From Indibacter alkaliphilus LW1 (GTDB lineage: Bacteria > Bacteroidota > Bacteroidia > Cytophagales > Cyclobacteriaceae): a stretch of 64,000 nucleotides of DNA. Positions within the stretch are counted from its first letter, which is position 1; each line of letters opens with the position of its first letter. The notes below the pieces were generated by a model. That model saw only the letters and a program-made list of their open reading frames with translations. It was not told where the DNA came from and made no database searches. The translations under genes and the position numbers were made by a program. Shown piece by piece: positions 40,995 through 49,585 of the stretch. The stretch covers positions 1 through 64,000 of the forward strand of contig NZ_ALWO02000050.1 in assembly GCF_000295935.2 (NCBI RefSeq). Direction: 5' to 3'.

Positions 40995-41414
40995 ATGTAT
41001 CCAGAAGAATTGATAGCACCCATGCGTGCAGAATTAACAGATGCAGGTTTTCAGGAATTCAGAACCTCTGAAGATGTTGAAAACCACCTGAAAGACCATA
41101 AAGGTACCACCTTAATTGTAATTAACTCAGTATGTGGTTGCGCTGCAGGGGCAGCCAGACCTGGCGTAAGATACGCCTTAGATAAGAGCGATAGCAGACC
41201 GGATGTGCTGGCTACAGTATTTGCCGGAAATGATAAAGATGCTGTACAGAAAGTGAGAGAGCATCACTTACCTTACCCACCTTCTTCGCCGGCAATGGCA
41301 CTTTTCAAGGATGGTGAATTGGTACATTTTATTGAAAGACACCATATAGAAGGGAGAAACGCTCAAATGATAGGAGAACATCTAGTTGAAGTTTTCGACC
41401 ATTTCTGTAAATAA
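40995..41414 (+). CDS. Bacilliredoxin (BrxA/BrxB, YphP/YqiW family)
   Basis: Thioredoxin-fold protein of 139 aa with the unusual CGC active site in NSVCGCAAGAARPG. The opening YPEELIAPMRAELTDAGF and the later HHIEGRNAQMI are typical of BrxA/BrxB. In Firmicutes these proteins remove bacillithiol from S-bacillithiolated proteins. It ends the suf operon, 27 bp after the DUF59 gene, and is followed by a terminator, so thiol repair and cluster assembly appear to be co-expressed. Confidence 0.92.
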   Translation: MYPEELIAPMRAELTDAGFQEFRTSEDVENHLKDHKGTTLIVINSVCGCAAGAARPGVRYALDKSDSRPDVLATVFAGNDKDAVQKVREHHLPYPPSSPAMALFKDGELVHFIERHHIEGRNAQMIGEHLVEVFDHFCK

Positions 41415-41415
41415 A

Positions 41416-41441
41416 AAATGCCCTTCGGGGCTTTTTTTTTG
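41416..41441 (+). terminator. Terminator of the suf operon
   Basis: GCCC-TTCG-GGGC at 41420-41431 is a stable tetraloop stem followed by nine or more T. It begins 5 bp after the bacilliredoxin stop. Confidence 0.92.
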
Positions 41442-41719
41442 CTAAAAAAATATAGTAGTTTCGTGAAAGTGCCACAGAAGATTATTTTGGAAATCTATTT
41501 TTCAAGCGATCGGTCACAATGCTATAAATTGGGTAAATGAATTAAAAAAGTAATAAGTTAATGGTTGACAGGTGTAACCTTTGCCCTTTCATTTATACCC
41601 TAATTTGATCAATTGAAATAATAAAAGATTTAAAAAACACTCGTTTTTGCTAACTTAAGCACTTTAAATGCAGTTACTAATTTGTAAACAATAAACTGAA
41701 AAATAAATAATATATACTT
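41442..41719. other. Upstream region of citrate synthase
   Basis: About 280 AT-rich bases without a gene. TTTG at 41580-41583 and CTAATTTG at 41600-41607 could be a promoter, but the -7 box is imperfect and it would give a leader of over 100 bases. Confidence 0.3.
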
Positions 41720-43009
41720 ATGGCTGAAATCGCTAAGTTATCATACGGAGGGAAAGATTTTGAGCTTCCGATTGTTGAAGGTACTGAAAATGAAAAGGCA
41801 ATAGACATTGCCAAACTAAGAGGCCAATCCGGTTTAATCACCATCGACCCCGGCTTCAAAAATACAGGCTCCACTACAAGTTCAATTACTTTTTTGGATG
41901 GAGAGCAGGGTATCTTAAGATACAGAGGATACCGAATAGAAGATCTTGCAGAAAAATCATCCTTCCTAGAAGTTGCTTACCTGCTTATTTACGGTCATCT
42001 TCCTACACAGTCAGAATATCAAAAATTCACCAGAGAAATCACTACCCATACATTGGTCCATGAAGACATCAAAAAGATCCTTGACGGCTTCCCTTCCAAT
42101 TCTCACCCCATGGGAGTATTGTCTTCTTTGATTTGTTCTTTGACGGCTTTCTATCCTGAATCTTTGGATCCTACTAGAAATGAAGATGCGGTCAACCTTA
42201 GCATTATCAGACTTTTAGCCAAAATGCCAACTTTTGCCGCTTGGGCATACAAAAATGAAGTAGGCCATCCGGTCAACTATCCTGACAACAGTCTGGATTA
42301 TTGCTCCAACTTCTTGAAAATGATGTTTGCTTTGCCAGCTGAAGGTTATGATGTAGACCCTGTCGTTGCAAAGGCTTTGGATCAATTGCTGATCCTTCAT
42401 GCTGACCACGAGCAAAACTGTTCTACATCTACTGTAAGAATTGTAGGTTCATCACAGGCTAGTATCTACGCCTCGATTTCAGCAGGTATCAATGCACTTT
42501 GGGGACCACTACATGGCGGTGCCAATCAAGCAGTGATAGAGATGCTTGAAGCCATCAAAGCAGATGGTGGAGATACCAAAAAGTTTTTAAACAAGGCTAA
42601 AGATAAAGAAGATCCTTTCAGATTGATGGGCTTTGGACATAGGGTTTATAAGAACTTTGACCCAAGAGCAAAGATCATCAAGAAAGCTGCTGATGATGTT
42701 TTGGCCAAACTAGGTGTTGATGATCCGGTATTGGATATTGCCAAAGAATTGGAGCACGCAGCATTGAATGACCAATATTTCGTTGACAGAAAACTTTATC
42801 CTAACGTGGACTTCTACTCTGGTATCATATACAGAGCTTTGGGAATACCAACAGATATGTTTACTGTTCTATTTGCCATGGGTAGGCTTCCAGGATGGAT
42901 CGCGCAGTGGAAAGAAATGAGAGAAAATGGTGAGCCTATAGGTAGACCACGTCAGATTTACACAGGTGAAACCGAAAGGGATTATGTATCAATGAACAAA
43001 AGAGGATAA
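41720..43009 (+). CDS. gltA: Citrate synthase
   Basis: Type II citrate synthase, 429 aa. The catalytic residues are visible in three blocks: HADHEQNCSTSTVR, GPLHGGANQAV and MGFGHRVYKNFDPRA, with the active Asp in the D-x-Y-S-G-I-I-Y block. It condenses oxaloacetate and acetyl-CoA in the TCA cycle. It is a single-gene unit with its own terminator. The long hexameric form is usual for Gram-negative bacteria. Confidence 0.97.
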   Translation: MAEIAKLSYGGKDFELPIVEGTENEKAIDIAKLRGQSGLITIDPGFKNTGSTTSSITFLDGEQGILRYRGYRIEDLAEKSSFLEVAYLLIYGHLPTQSEYQKFTREITTHTLVHEDIKKILDGFPSNSHPMGVLSSLICSLTAFYPESLDPTRNEDAVNLSIIRLLAKMPTFAAWAYKNEVGHPVNYPDNSLDYCSNFLKMMFALPAEGYDVDPVVAKALDQLLILHADHEQNCSTSTVRIVGSSQASIYASISAGINALWGPLHGGANQAVIEMLEAIKADGGDTKKFLNKAKDKEDPFRLMGFGHRVYKNFDPRAKIIKKAADDVLAKLGVDDPVLDIAKELEHAALNDQYFVDRKLYPNVDFYSGIIYRALGIPTDMFTVLFAMGRLPGWIAQWKEMRENGEPIGRPRQIYTGETERDYVSMNKRG

Positions 43010-43034
43010 TCACTTCTCAATATTGAATTAGAAA

Positions 43035-43065
43035 AAGCCTCTGAGAAATTCGGAGGCTTTTTTCT
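43035..43065 (+). terminator. Terminator after citrate synthase
   Basis: GCCTC at 43037-43041 pairs with GAGGC at 43053-43057, extended by GA/TC pairs, and is followed by TTTTTTCTT. Confidence 0.85.
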
Positions 43066-43145
43066 TATACCATTAGCAAATAGCAGAGCCGTTTAGGTCC
43101 TAAAGACAAAACATAAGATTCTATTTTTCCAATTCATAAAATTCT

Positions 43146-43153
43146 TATATTTG
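43146..43153 (+). promoter_or_regulatory. -7 promoter element TATATTTG
   Basis: A match to TAnnTTTG, 30 bp before the ATG of the acyl-CoA-binding protein gene. T-rich DNA lies at the -33 position. Confidence 0.5.
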
Positions 43154-43182
43154 GAAACTCAAATTTAAAAACGAGTTTACTT

Positions 43183-43443
43183 ATGAAAGCAAATACCCTT
43201 GAAGAGGCAGTTGCCCTGACTAAAAAATTTACAAGCAAACCAAGTAATGAGGAATTGCTAAAAGTCTATAGTCTATACAAACAAGCCAGCGAAGGTGATA
43301 ATGAAGAAGAAAGACCTACAGGTTTTGATTTTGTAGCTGCGGCCAAATACAATGCATGGCTTGCTTTGAAAGGAAAGTCCAAAGAAGAGGCATCATCTGA
43401 TTATGTTGAGTTGGTCAACAAACTTTCTGAAAAATATATTTAA
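43183..43443 (+). CDS. Acyl-CoA-binding protein
   Basis: ACBP of 86 aa, the full length of the family. The four-helix pattern and the conserved LLKVYSLYKQAS, KYNAWLALKGKSKEEA and YVELVNKL blocks are present. It binds long-chain acyl-CoA in the cytoplasm. It stands alone between citrate synthase and the DEAD-box gene, both of which have their own signals. Confidence 0.93.
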   Translation: MKANTLEEAVALTKKFTSKPSNEELLKVYSLYKQASEGDNEEERPTGFDFVAAAKYNAWLALKGKSKEEASSDYVELVNKLSEKYI

Positions 43444-43530
43444 CAAAATATATTTTGTCTTAAGGGGCTATTTATGTTGGAATATTCTAAATACTTTTAC
43501 TTAAAAGTTGGAATTCAGAATTTTTCATCA

Positions 43531-43538
43531 TACTTTTG
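43531..43538 (+). promoter_or_regulatory. Promoter of the DEAD-box gene (TACTTTTG)
   Basis: TACTTTTG matches TAnnTTTG; GTTG at 43507-43510 lies 20 bases upstream as a weak -33. Transcription would start near 43545 and give a leader of about 100 bases. Confidence 0.55.
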
Positions 43539-43574
43539 TACCCGAATTAATTAAGAACATTTTTCACACCGTGG

Positions 43575-43639
43575 GTTTCCTTACTGTCGCTTGATCTGGG
43601 ATACTTCTAGGAAATCATGGTTTGAAGAAGTAAGGAAAC
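43575..43639 (+). promoter_or_regulatory. 11-bp leader stem next to the start codon of the DEAD-box gene
   Basis: GTTTCCTTACT (43575-43585) is perfectly complementary to AGTAAGGAAAC (43629-43639). The right arm ends 5 bases before the ATG at 43645 and contains AAGGA, a Shine-Dalgarno-like sequence. In the mRNA the arm would be paired, which could block initiation. A two-codon reading frame (ATG GTT TGA) at 43617 lies in the 43-base loop. Confidence 0.65.
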
Positions 43640-43644
43640 ATTTC

Positions 43645-45381
43645 ATGGAAAAAGAATTAACATTCTCAGACCTTGGGATTTCAGCAGAAATCTTAAGGGC
43701 AGTGGAAGAAATGGGCTATACCCAGCCTTCTACTATTCAATCACAATCTATCCCATTCATGTTGGAAGGCAAAGATGTCATCGGGCAGGCTCAGACCGGC
43801 ACCGGAAAGACAGCTGCTTTTGGCATACCAATTATCGACAATGTAGATCCGGCAATCAACAAGCCTCAGGCTTTGATCTTGTGCCCTACTAGAGAATTGG
43901 CTGTACAGGTAGAAGGTGAAATTGTAAAATTATCAAAATTTAAAAGAGGCATATCTTCTACCTGTATTTACGGTGGAGAAGCTATTGATCGTCAGATCAG
44001 GAGCTTGAAAAAAGGTGTGCAAATCGTAGTGGGAACTCCTGGAAGGATCATGGATCACATTGATAGGGGTACACTCAAGCTGGACCTGGTTCGTATCATC
44101 GTATTGGATGAGGCAGATGAAATGCTTGACATGGGTTTCAGAGAGGATATCGAAAGCATCCTTGGCGATTGTCCAGAAGAGAGACAGACAGTTTTCTTCT
44201 CTGCAACTATGCCAAAGCCAATTTTGGAACTTACTAAAAAATACCAAGATAACCCTGAAATAGTAAGGGTCCTTAGAAAGGAACTGACAGTAGAAAACAT
44301 CACCCAAAATTTCTTTGAAGTAAAGCCTTCATTGAAAATGGAATTGATGAGCAGGTTGATGCATCTCAACCAATATGCATTAAGTGTAGTTTTCTGTAAT
44401 ACCAAAAGAGTTACTGACGAGGTAACGGAAGAATTGGTAGCGAGAGGCATCATGGCCGAAGCTCTGCACGGAGATCTTTCTCAGGCACAGCGTACCAAAG
44501 TAATGAACAAATTCAGAAAAGGACATGTATCTGTACTTGTTGCTACAGATGTAGCTGCTAGAGGTATTGATGTGGACAATGTAGAAGCCGTATTCAATTT
44601 TGATCTTCCTTTGGATGAGGAGAATTATGTTCACAGAATTGGTAGAACAGGTAGAGCTGGGAAGTCAGGAACAGCCATCAACTTTGTCACTGGAAGAAAG
44701 GACATGTTCAGAATTAGAGATATTGAAAAATTTATCAAAACAACAATCTCTAAAATGGCTCCGCCATCAGTTTCTGACCTGATCGAACTGAAAAAGCAAC
44801 AGCTGGTAAAAGATGTTTACAGACACTTAGGTAAGGAGGAAGACAACAGATTCTATGAAGAAACCATTGGTCAGATGCTGGCTGAAGGCTTAACAATGGA
44901 ACAAGTTGTATTAGGTCTAACCAAAATACAAATGTCTGACGCCGTTCATGAAATGGAAGAGCAGAATTTTGATCTTGATCTAAGCAGAGACAGAGACAGA
45001 GGAAGCAGAAGAAGAGAAGGCGGTAGAGATGGAGATAGAAGGGGCGGAAGAGATAGAGACCGTGGAAGTAGATTCGAAAGAGGAGATAGATCAGAAAGAG
45101 GAGAAAGAAGAAGGTCTACAAGAGAAAAAGGAGTTAGAGAGCCAGGAATGGCAAGACTTTTTCTTAATCTAGGTAAAAAAGACAGAATCCGTCCAAATGA
45201 TATCGTTGGAGCTATTGCCGGTGAAACAGGTCTTGAGGGACGCAACATTGGAGGAATCGACATTTTTGACAATTTCTCCTTCGTGGATGTTCCTCAGAAA
45301 GATGCTGATCATGTGATCAAAGTCATGAAAAATAACACGATCAAAGGAAAATCAGTCAATATGGAGATTTCCAAAGGCTAA
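43645..45381 (+). CDS. DEAD-box RNA helicase (DeaD/CsdA type)
   Basis: RNA helicase of 578 aa. I start it at the ATG at 43645, because the family begins close to the Q-motif (FSDLGIS); a TTG at 43591 would add 18 unlikely residues inside the leader hairpin. Motifs in order: AQTGTGKT, PTRELA, TPGRIMD, DEADEML, SAT, RGIDV and HRIGRTGRAG. A strongly charged Arg/Asp/Gly stretch (about 450-500) precedes a C-terminal DbpA-type RNA-binding domain. It would unwind structured RNA in ribosome assembly or mRNA decay, often under cold stress. The leader hairpin suggests post-transcriptional control. Confidence 0.95.
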   Translation: MEKELTFSDLGISAEILRAVEEMGYTQPSTIQSQSIPFMLEGKDVIGQAQTGTGKTAAFGIPIIDNVDPAINKPQALILCPTRELAVQVEGEIVKLSKFKRGISSTCIYGGEAIDRQIRSLKKGVQIVVGTPGRIMDHIDRGTLKLDLVRIIVLDEADEMLDMGFREDIESILGDCPEERQTVFFSATMPKPILELTKKYQDNPEIVRVLRKELTVENITQNFFEVKPSLKMELMSRLMHLNQYALSVVFCNTKRVTDEVTEELVARGIMAEALHGDLSQAQRTKVMNKFRKGHVSVLVATDVAARGIDVDNVEAVFNFDLPLDEENYVHRIGRTGRAGKSGTAINFVTGRKDMFRIRDIEKFIKTTISKMAPPSVSDLIELKKQQLVKDVYRHLGKEEDNRFYEETIGQMLAEGLTMEQVVLGLTKIQMSDAVHEMEEQNFDLDLSRDRDRGSRRREGGRDGDRRGGRDRDRGSRFERGDRSERGERRRSTREKGVREPGMARLFLNLGKKDRIRPNDIVGAIAGETGLEGRNIGGIDIFDNFSFVDVPQKDADHVIKVMKNNTIKGKSVNMEISKG

Positions 45382-45423
45382 TAATTCATATTAAGGTTAA
45401 TAGTTTATAAAGGTTAAATGGTT

Positions 45424-45461
45424 GTAAAAGCGTAGTTCCTCAGGGATTACGCTTTTTTCTT
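45424..45461 (+). terminator. Terminator after DEAD-box gene
   Basis: AAAAGCGTA at 45426-45434 pairs with TACGCTTTT at 45448-45456, followed by more T. Confidence 0.88.
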
Positions 45462-45528
45462 TTTAACAGCCCTAAAGAATCAGCCAAGATCAGCTTTATT
45501 TTTCAACAATGACTTTAATCATTTTTAG

Positions 45529-45536
45529 TAACTTTG
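45529..45536 (+). promoter_or_regulatory. -7 promoter element TAACTTTG
   Basis: A match to TAnnTTTG, 34 bp before the rsmE ATG. A -33 element is not evident. Confidence 0.45.
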
Positions 45537-45570
45537 ATAAGCACTATTTTTAGAAAAACTAAAAAACCAT

Positions 45571-46287
45571 ATGCAACTCTTCTTTCACGAAAATATCCAG
45601 CAATCTAATTTTCAATTAGATCCAGAAGAATCAAGACACCTGATCAAAGTATTGCGGAAACAGCAGGGTGACAAAGTGAATTTCACAGATGGTAAAGGCT
45701 GTCTATTTGAATGTACCATCATAGATTCGAATCCAAAAAAAACAACCATTCAGATTGATAAAAGACTCTACACACCTGATGACGACTTTTACATCCATTT
45801 AGCGATCAGTCCAACCAAAAATTCTGAAAGGATGGAGTGGATGGTAGAAAAACTGACAGAAATCGGTGTTCATGAAATTTCCTTCATGGAATCCGAATTC
45901 AGTGAAAGAAGTAAACTCAAATATGACCGTCTGGAAAAAAAGATCAAAGCGGCTTGCAAACAAAGTCTCAAAACCCGTGTTCCAAAATTAAATCCTGTTA
46001 TCCCGATGGAAGATTTGGTAAGAGATGACAAATTCAACGAGTACCAGAGATTCATCGCTTACGTGGACAAAGAAAACGACAGACATCTTTTCCAAAAACT
46101 TGAAAAAGACAGAGCTTACTTGATTTTGATTGGACCTGAAGGTGATTTTTCAAAGCAAGAACTTCAATTGGCATTTGATCATCTTTTCTTACCTTGTTCC
46201 TTGGGCAAAAGCAGGTTGCGCTCTGAAACAGCAGCCTTGGCGGCTGTTCACACCATACAGATGAAAAACAACCTGTTGGACATTTAA
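45571..46287 (+). CDS. rsmE: 16S rRNA (uracil-1498-N3)-methyltransferase RsmE
   Basis: SPOUT-class methyltransferase, 238 aa. The N-terminal PUA-like part (HLIKVLRKQQGDKVNFTDGKG) and the C-terminal trefoil-knot motifs (KNSERMEWMVEKLTEIGV, LILIGPEGDFSKQEL, SLGKSRLRSETAALAA) are typical. It methylates U1498 of 16S rRNA in the 30S subunit. It has its own promoter and follows the DEAD-box terminator. Confidence 0.95.
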   Translation: MQLFFHENIQQSNFQLDPEESRHLIKVLRKQQGDKVNFTDGKGCLFECTIIDSNPKKTTIQIDKRLYTPDDDFYIHLAISPTKNSERMEWMVEKLTEIGVHEISFMESEFSERSKLKYDRLEKKIKAACKQSLKTRVPKLNPVIPMEDLVRDDKFNEYQRFIAYVDKENDRHLFQKLEKDRAYLILIGPEGDFSKQELQLAFDHLFLPCSLGKSRLRSETAALAAVHTIQMKNNLLDI

Positions 46288-46407
46288 GACCGGGAAATTC
46301 CTGTTTTGCCCGATATGGTTTCTGTAAATCAGCTGCTATGGTCAGCAGAATTAGTCAAAAAAAATGCTTACAGAAAAAAATTATTACTGACTCTAAAACT
46401 TTAAAAC

Positions 46408-46893
46408 ATGAAAAAGATCCCATTTTTGATTTTAAGCTTTTTTTTATTCATAGCCTGTCAATCGGAGGAAAAATCCTCGGCGGTAGGACCAGATGGATGG
46501 CTGGAAGGGAACACCGAAGAAAAGCTTGATGAAGTTGCCCACCAATTGGGTGGATTCAGCAGAACCATGGTGGAAGTTTCCTACAGGTATTCCGAACTCT
46601 ATTGGGCAGGAATGGACGAAAACTGGGGCTATGCAGACCATCAGGTAGAGCATATCATCGAAGCCATGGAGGACGGGCTGAAAAGAAGACCTGTAAGAGC
46701 TGAATCCTCAAAGTCTTTTATGGAGGAAACTTTACCCATGATGGAGGAAGTCATTCAAAAAGAAAATAAGGAAGAATTTATAAAAGGTTTTCAGATGCTC
46801 ACCTCAGCTTGTAATGCCTGCCATGCCAAAGAGGGTGAATCTTTCATTATGATACAGACTCCCGAAAATAGAACCTCCCCGGTAAGATTCTGA
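46408..46893 (+). CDS. Lipoprotein with a single C-terminal CxxCH haem motif
   Basis: Protein of 161 aa with a lipoprotein signal (FFLFIAC). Most of the rest is helical. Near the C-terminus stands CNACH, a class I haem c attachment motif. The layout, a four-helix bundle with one haem site near the C-terminus, recalls cytochrome c'. It lies upstream of a putative esterase gene but has its own terminator at 46908. Partners in electron transfer are not evident. Confidence 0.7.
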   Translation: MKKIPFLILSFFLFIACQSEEKSSAVGPDGWLEGNTEEKLDEVAHQLGGFSRTMVEVSYRYSELYWAGMDENWGYADHQVEHIIEAMEDGLKRRPVRAESSKSFMEETLPMMEEVIQKENKEEFIKGFQMLTSACNACHAKEGESFIMIQTPENRTSPVRF

Positions 46894-46905
46894 AATAAAA
46901 AGTCT

Positions 46906-46943
46906 TGAATGCTTCATTTGAAAAAGTGAAGCATTTATTTTTA
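46906..46943 (+). terminator. Terminator after CxxCH lipoprotein gene
   Basis: AATGCTTCA (46908-46916) pairs with TGAAGCATT (46927-46935), followed by TATTTTTA. Confidence 0.85.
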
Positions 46944-46978
46944 GGCCCCTTATTCAATAAAATAATTGAATCCCTTGG

Positions 46979-48127
46979 ATGGAAAGTGAAGAGAAGATAC
47001 TGGTGACAGATAAAAAAGAATTATCGGATGATGAAAAAGGCCTTACCATCATTCTTACTACAGATGAAGATGATGAAAGGCCTGTATTCCTGGCTGGAAA
47101 CTTCAACAATTGGGCTACTCAGGACAGAAAGTACCAATTCCTTCGGCTGGAAAATGGAAAGTATGCATTCAACTTCCCTGTGGATTTCAAATATCCAGAG
47201 CAGTTAATCTATAAGTTCACAAAAGGAGATTGGTCTGAAGTAGAAATCGACAGGTATGGTAACAAAACTCCTAACAGGTTTACCGACCTTAAAACCGGAA
47301 TACAAGAGGAACATGTCCCCAAGTGGAGAAGAAACTGGCTCCCCTACCGGCCCAGCCAATTACCCAAAGTACACCTTATATCCGAAGAGTTTGAGATCCC
47401 CCAACTGAATAAGACAAGAAAAATTTGGGCCTTGCTCCCCCATGATTACGAAACGTCCGATGAGCACTATCCTGTCCTTTACCTTCAGGATGCCCAAAAC
47501 CTCTTTAATGAAAATGCTCCCTACGGAAATTGGCAAATTGACAAAAAATTGGCTGTAATGTCCGATTATGGCATTGGCAAAATTATCATCATCGCCATTG
47601 AGCATGGTGAAAAAGAGAGGGTGCTTGAGTATAATTTCGGAAAAACCCTTCTAGGTCAAGGTCAGGGCAAAAAATATATCCGGTTTGTCACTGATACCTT
47701 AAAACCCTTCGTAGATAAAAATTTCAGAACTAAACCCGAAAGGGAGCATACAGGAATTGGCGGAAGCTCTATGGGTGGCTTAGTGAGCATTTTCTCGGGT
47801 TTGATCTATCCGGAAGTTTACGGAAAACTTATGATCTTCTCACCTTCCCTATGGGTCATTCCCAAGATCAAGTTTTCATTCCTTGATTTCTTCGAACCGA
47901 TGGAAACCAAAATCTATCTTTATGCTGGAGGTGATGAAAGCGAAACCATGGTCAAGCACACCAAAAAGTTCAAAAAGCGTCTGCTCAAAAGAGATAGTAT
48001 ACGGAAAAAAATGAAGGTCAAGCTTAGCATCAATGAAGAAGGAAAACACAGCGAAACCTATTGGTCAGATGAATTTCCAAAAGCCATAGAATGGCTCTTT
48101 TTTTCAGACAAAGAGGGGGATTTATAA
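46979..48127 (+). CDS. Alpha/beta-hydrolase esterase with N-terminal glycogen-binding-like domain
   Basis: Protein of 382 aa without a signal peptide. Residues 20-100 look like a CBM48/AMPK-type domain (VFLAGNFNNWA, LENGKYAFNFPV, YKFTKGDW). Residues 125-380 are an esterase D/Fes-type alpha/beta hydrolase. The nucleophile elbow is GGSSMGG, and the block PVLYLQDAQNLFNE is typical of the family. The family hydrolyses short esters, including siderophore esters, but this substrate is unknown. It sits 30 bp upstream of the M17 aminopeptidase gene. Confidence 0.87.
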   Translation: MESEEKILVTDKKELSDDEKGLTIILTTDEDDERPVFLAGNFNNWATQDRKYQFLRLENGKYAFNFPVDFKYPEQLIYKFTKGDWSEVEIDRYGNKTPNRFTDLKTGIQEEHVPKWRRNWLPYRPSQLPKVHLISEEFEIPQLNKTRKIWALLPHDYETSDEHYPVLYLQDAQNLFNENAPYGNWQIDKKLAVMSDYGIGKIIIIAIEHGEKERVLEYNFGKTLLGQGQGKKYIRFVTDTLKPFVDKNFRTKPEREHTGIGGSSMGGLVSIFSGLIYPEVYGKLMIFSPSLWVIPKIKFSFLDFFEPMETKIYLYAGGDESETMVKHTKKFKKRLLKRDSIRKKMKVKLSINEEGKHSETYWSDEFPKAIEWLFFSDKEGDL

Positions 48128-48157
48128 ATTAATTTTTATCCACAAAAAATTTAATAT

Positions 48158-49582
48158 ATGAAAATTCAAGTCAATCCTTCAAAGAAAAGTTTTAAGGGAC
48201 TGGTCATCATTCCTTTTTTGGAATCTGAAGTAAATATCAAGCTTCCGGAAAAATTTGGAAACAAAGAATTCTCCTCTAAGATTTTTTCAGGCAAAAAAGA
48301 CAGTACACTATTATTCGAGTCTGAAGATAAAAATACAAGCTATTACCTGATTGGATTGGGAAAAGACCCCGACTATCAAGTTGTCAAAAAGACTTTCAGA
48401 AGGTTTACTGCGAAACAAGAAAGCCTCATTGACTCAGAAGTTCATATTTACTTCCATGAAGTTATGGACAGTGCCTTTGTAGAAGCAGCCGTTTCAGGCT
48501 ATATTTTAGGAACTTACAGATTGGGACATTTCAAATCAGAAGAAAAAAGAGACTTCTCTGCTTTGCAGCTTTACATCCACAGCCCTCTCAATAAGGTCAA
48601 TGAGGATGTAGAAAAAGCTCAAAAAATTGCCAATGCCCAGCTTGAAACATTCAAGCTGGTAGATTTACCTCCAAATATTGCAACGCCGGAGCATCTTGCT
48701 GATTGGGCAAAAAGCAGTGGCAAGCAATATGGATTTTCAGTCAAAGTTCTTGATAGAAAAAAAGCCCAAAAAGAAAAACTGGATGCTTTCTTGGCAGTCA
48801 GTCAGGGTTCCATTAAGGAACCACAGTTCATCATCATGACCTACAAACCCAAAAAAGCCAACAAGCATATTGGTCTGGTGGGTAAGGGTGTAACTTTTGA
48901 CACAGGCGGGCTCAATATCAAAACCCAAGGCATGGTGCATATGAAGTGTGACATGGGAGGAGCAGCTGCGGTTTTAGGAGCCATGCAGCTTATTGCTGAT
49001 ATGAAACTTCCCGTACAGGTCAGTGCCATCGTACCCTGTGTGGAAAACTCCGTAGACAACCATGCTTTTCTACCCTCTGATGTCATCGGCAGTTATAGCG
49101 GTAAGACCATAGAAATCATTGATACAGATGCGGAAGGGAGGCTGATTCTTGCTGATGGGCTCAGCTATCTCGTCAAAAACTTCAAGCCGGATACCGTCAT
49201 AGACATCGCCACACTGACAGGAAGTACAGTGGGCACATTTGGTTATGAATGTGCAGCCTTATTTACAAATGACCAAGAACTTTCCAAAAACCTTCAAAAC
49301 GAAGGAGAAAAAATCGGGGAAAGGGTATGGCAACTCCCCTTATGGGAATGCTACAGATCCGAGATGGACAGCGAAATCGCAGATATCAAAAACTTCCACG
49401 GAAAACCTTACGCAGGAGCCATTACGGCAGCAAAATTCCTTGAAGTGTTCACCGAAAACCATCCCTCTTGGGCCCATATAGATATTGCAGGTACCGCTTT
49501 TGGGGATTCAGAATTTTCAAAAACCAAACACGCCACAGCATTTGGTGTGCATTTATTGTTTAAATTGTTAGAAAATCATTGA
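48158..49582 (+). CDS. M17 leucyl aminopeptidase
   Basis: Cytosolic aminopeptidase of 474 aa. The two-metal centre and active site are intact: VGKGVTFDTGGLNIK, MKCDMGGAAAVLGA and the family signature DTDAEGRLILADG. It removes N-terminal residues from peptides and is normally a hexamer with Mn2+ or Zn2+. The ATP-grasp gene begins 3 bp after its stop, so they are co-transcribed. Confidence 0.94.
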   Translation: MKIQVNPSKKSFKGLVIIPFLESEVNIKLPEKFGNKEFSSKIFSGKKDSTLLFESEDKNTSYYLIGLGKDPDYQVVKKTFRRFTAKQESLIDSEVHIYFHEVMDSAFVEAAVSGYILGTYRLGHFKSEEKRDFSALQLYIHSPLNKVNEDVEKAQKIANAQLETFKLVDLPPNIATPEHLADWAKSSGKQYGFSVKVLDRKKAQKEKLDAFLAVSQGSIKEPQFIIMTYKPKKANKHIGLVGKGVTFDTGGLNIKTQGMVHMKCDMGGAAAVLGAMQLIADMKLPVQVSAIVPCVENSVDNHAFLPSDVIGSYSGKTIEIIDTDAEGRLILADGLSYLVKNFKPDTVIDIATLTGSTVGTFGYECAALFTNDQELSKNLQNEGEKIGERVWQLPLWECYRSEMDSEIADIKNFHGKPYAGAITAAKFLEVFTENHPSWAHIDIAGTAFGDSEFSKTKHATAFGVHLLFKLLENH

Positions 49583-49585
49583 GTC

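Noticed and set aside
46338-46529. 63-codon frame overlapping the CxxCH lipoprotein
   Set aside because: It overlaps the real start and signal peptide in another frame and has no family features.
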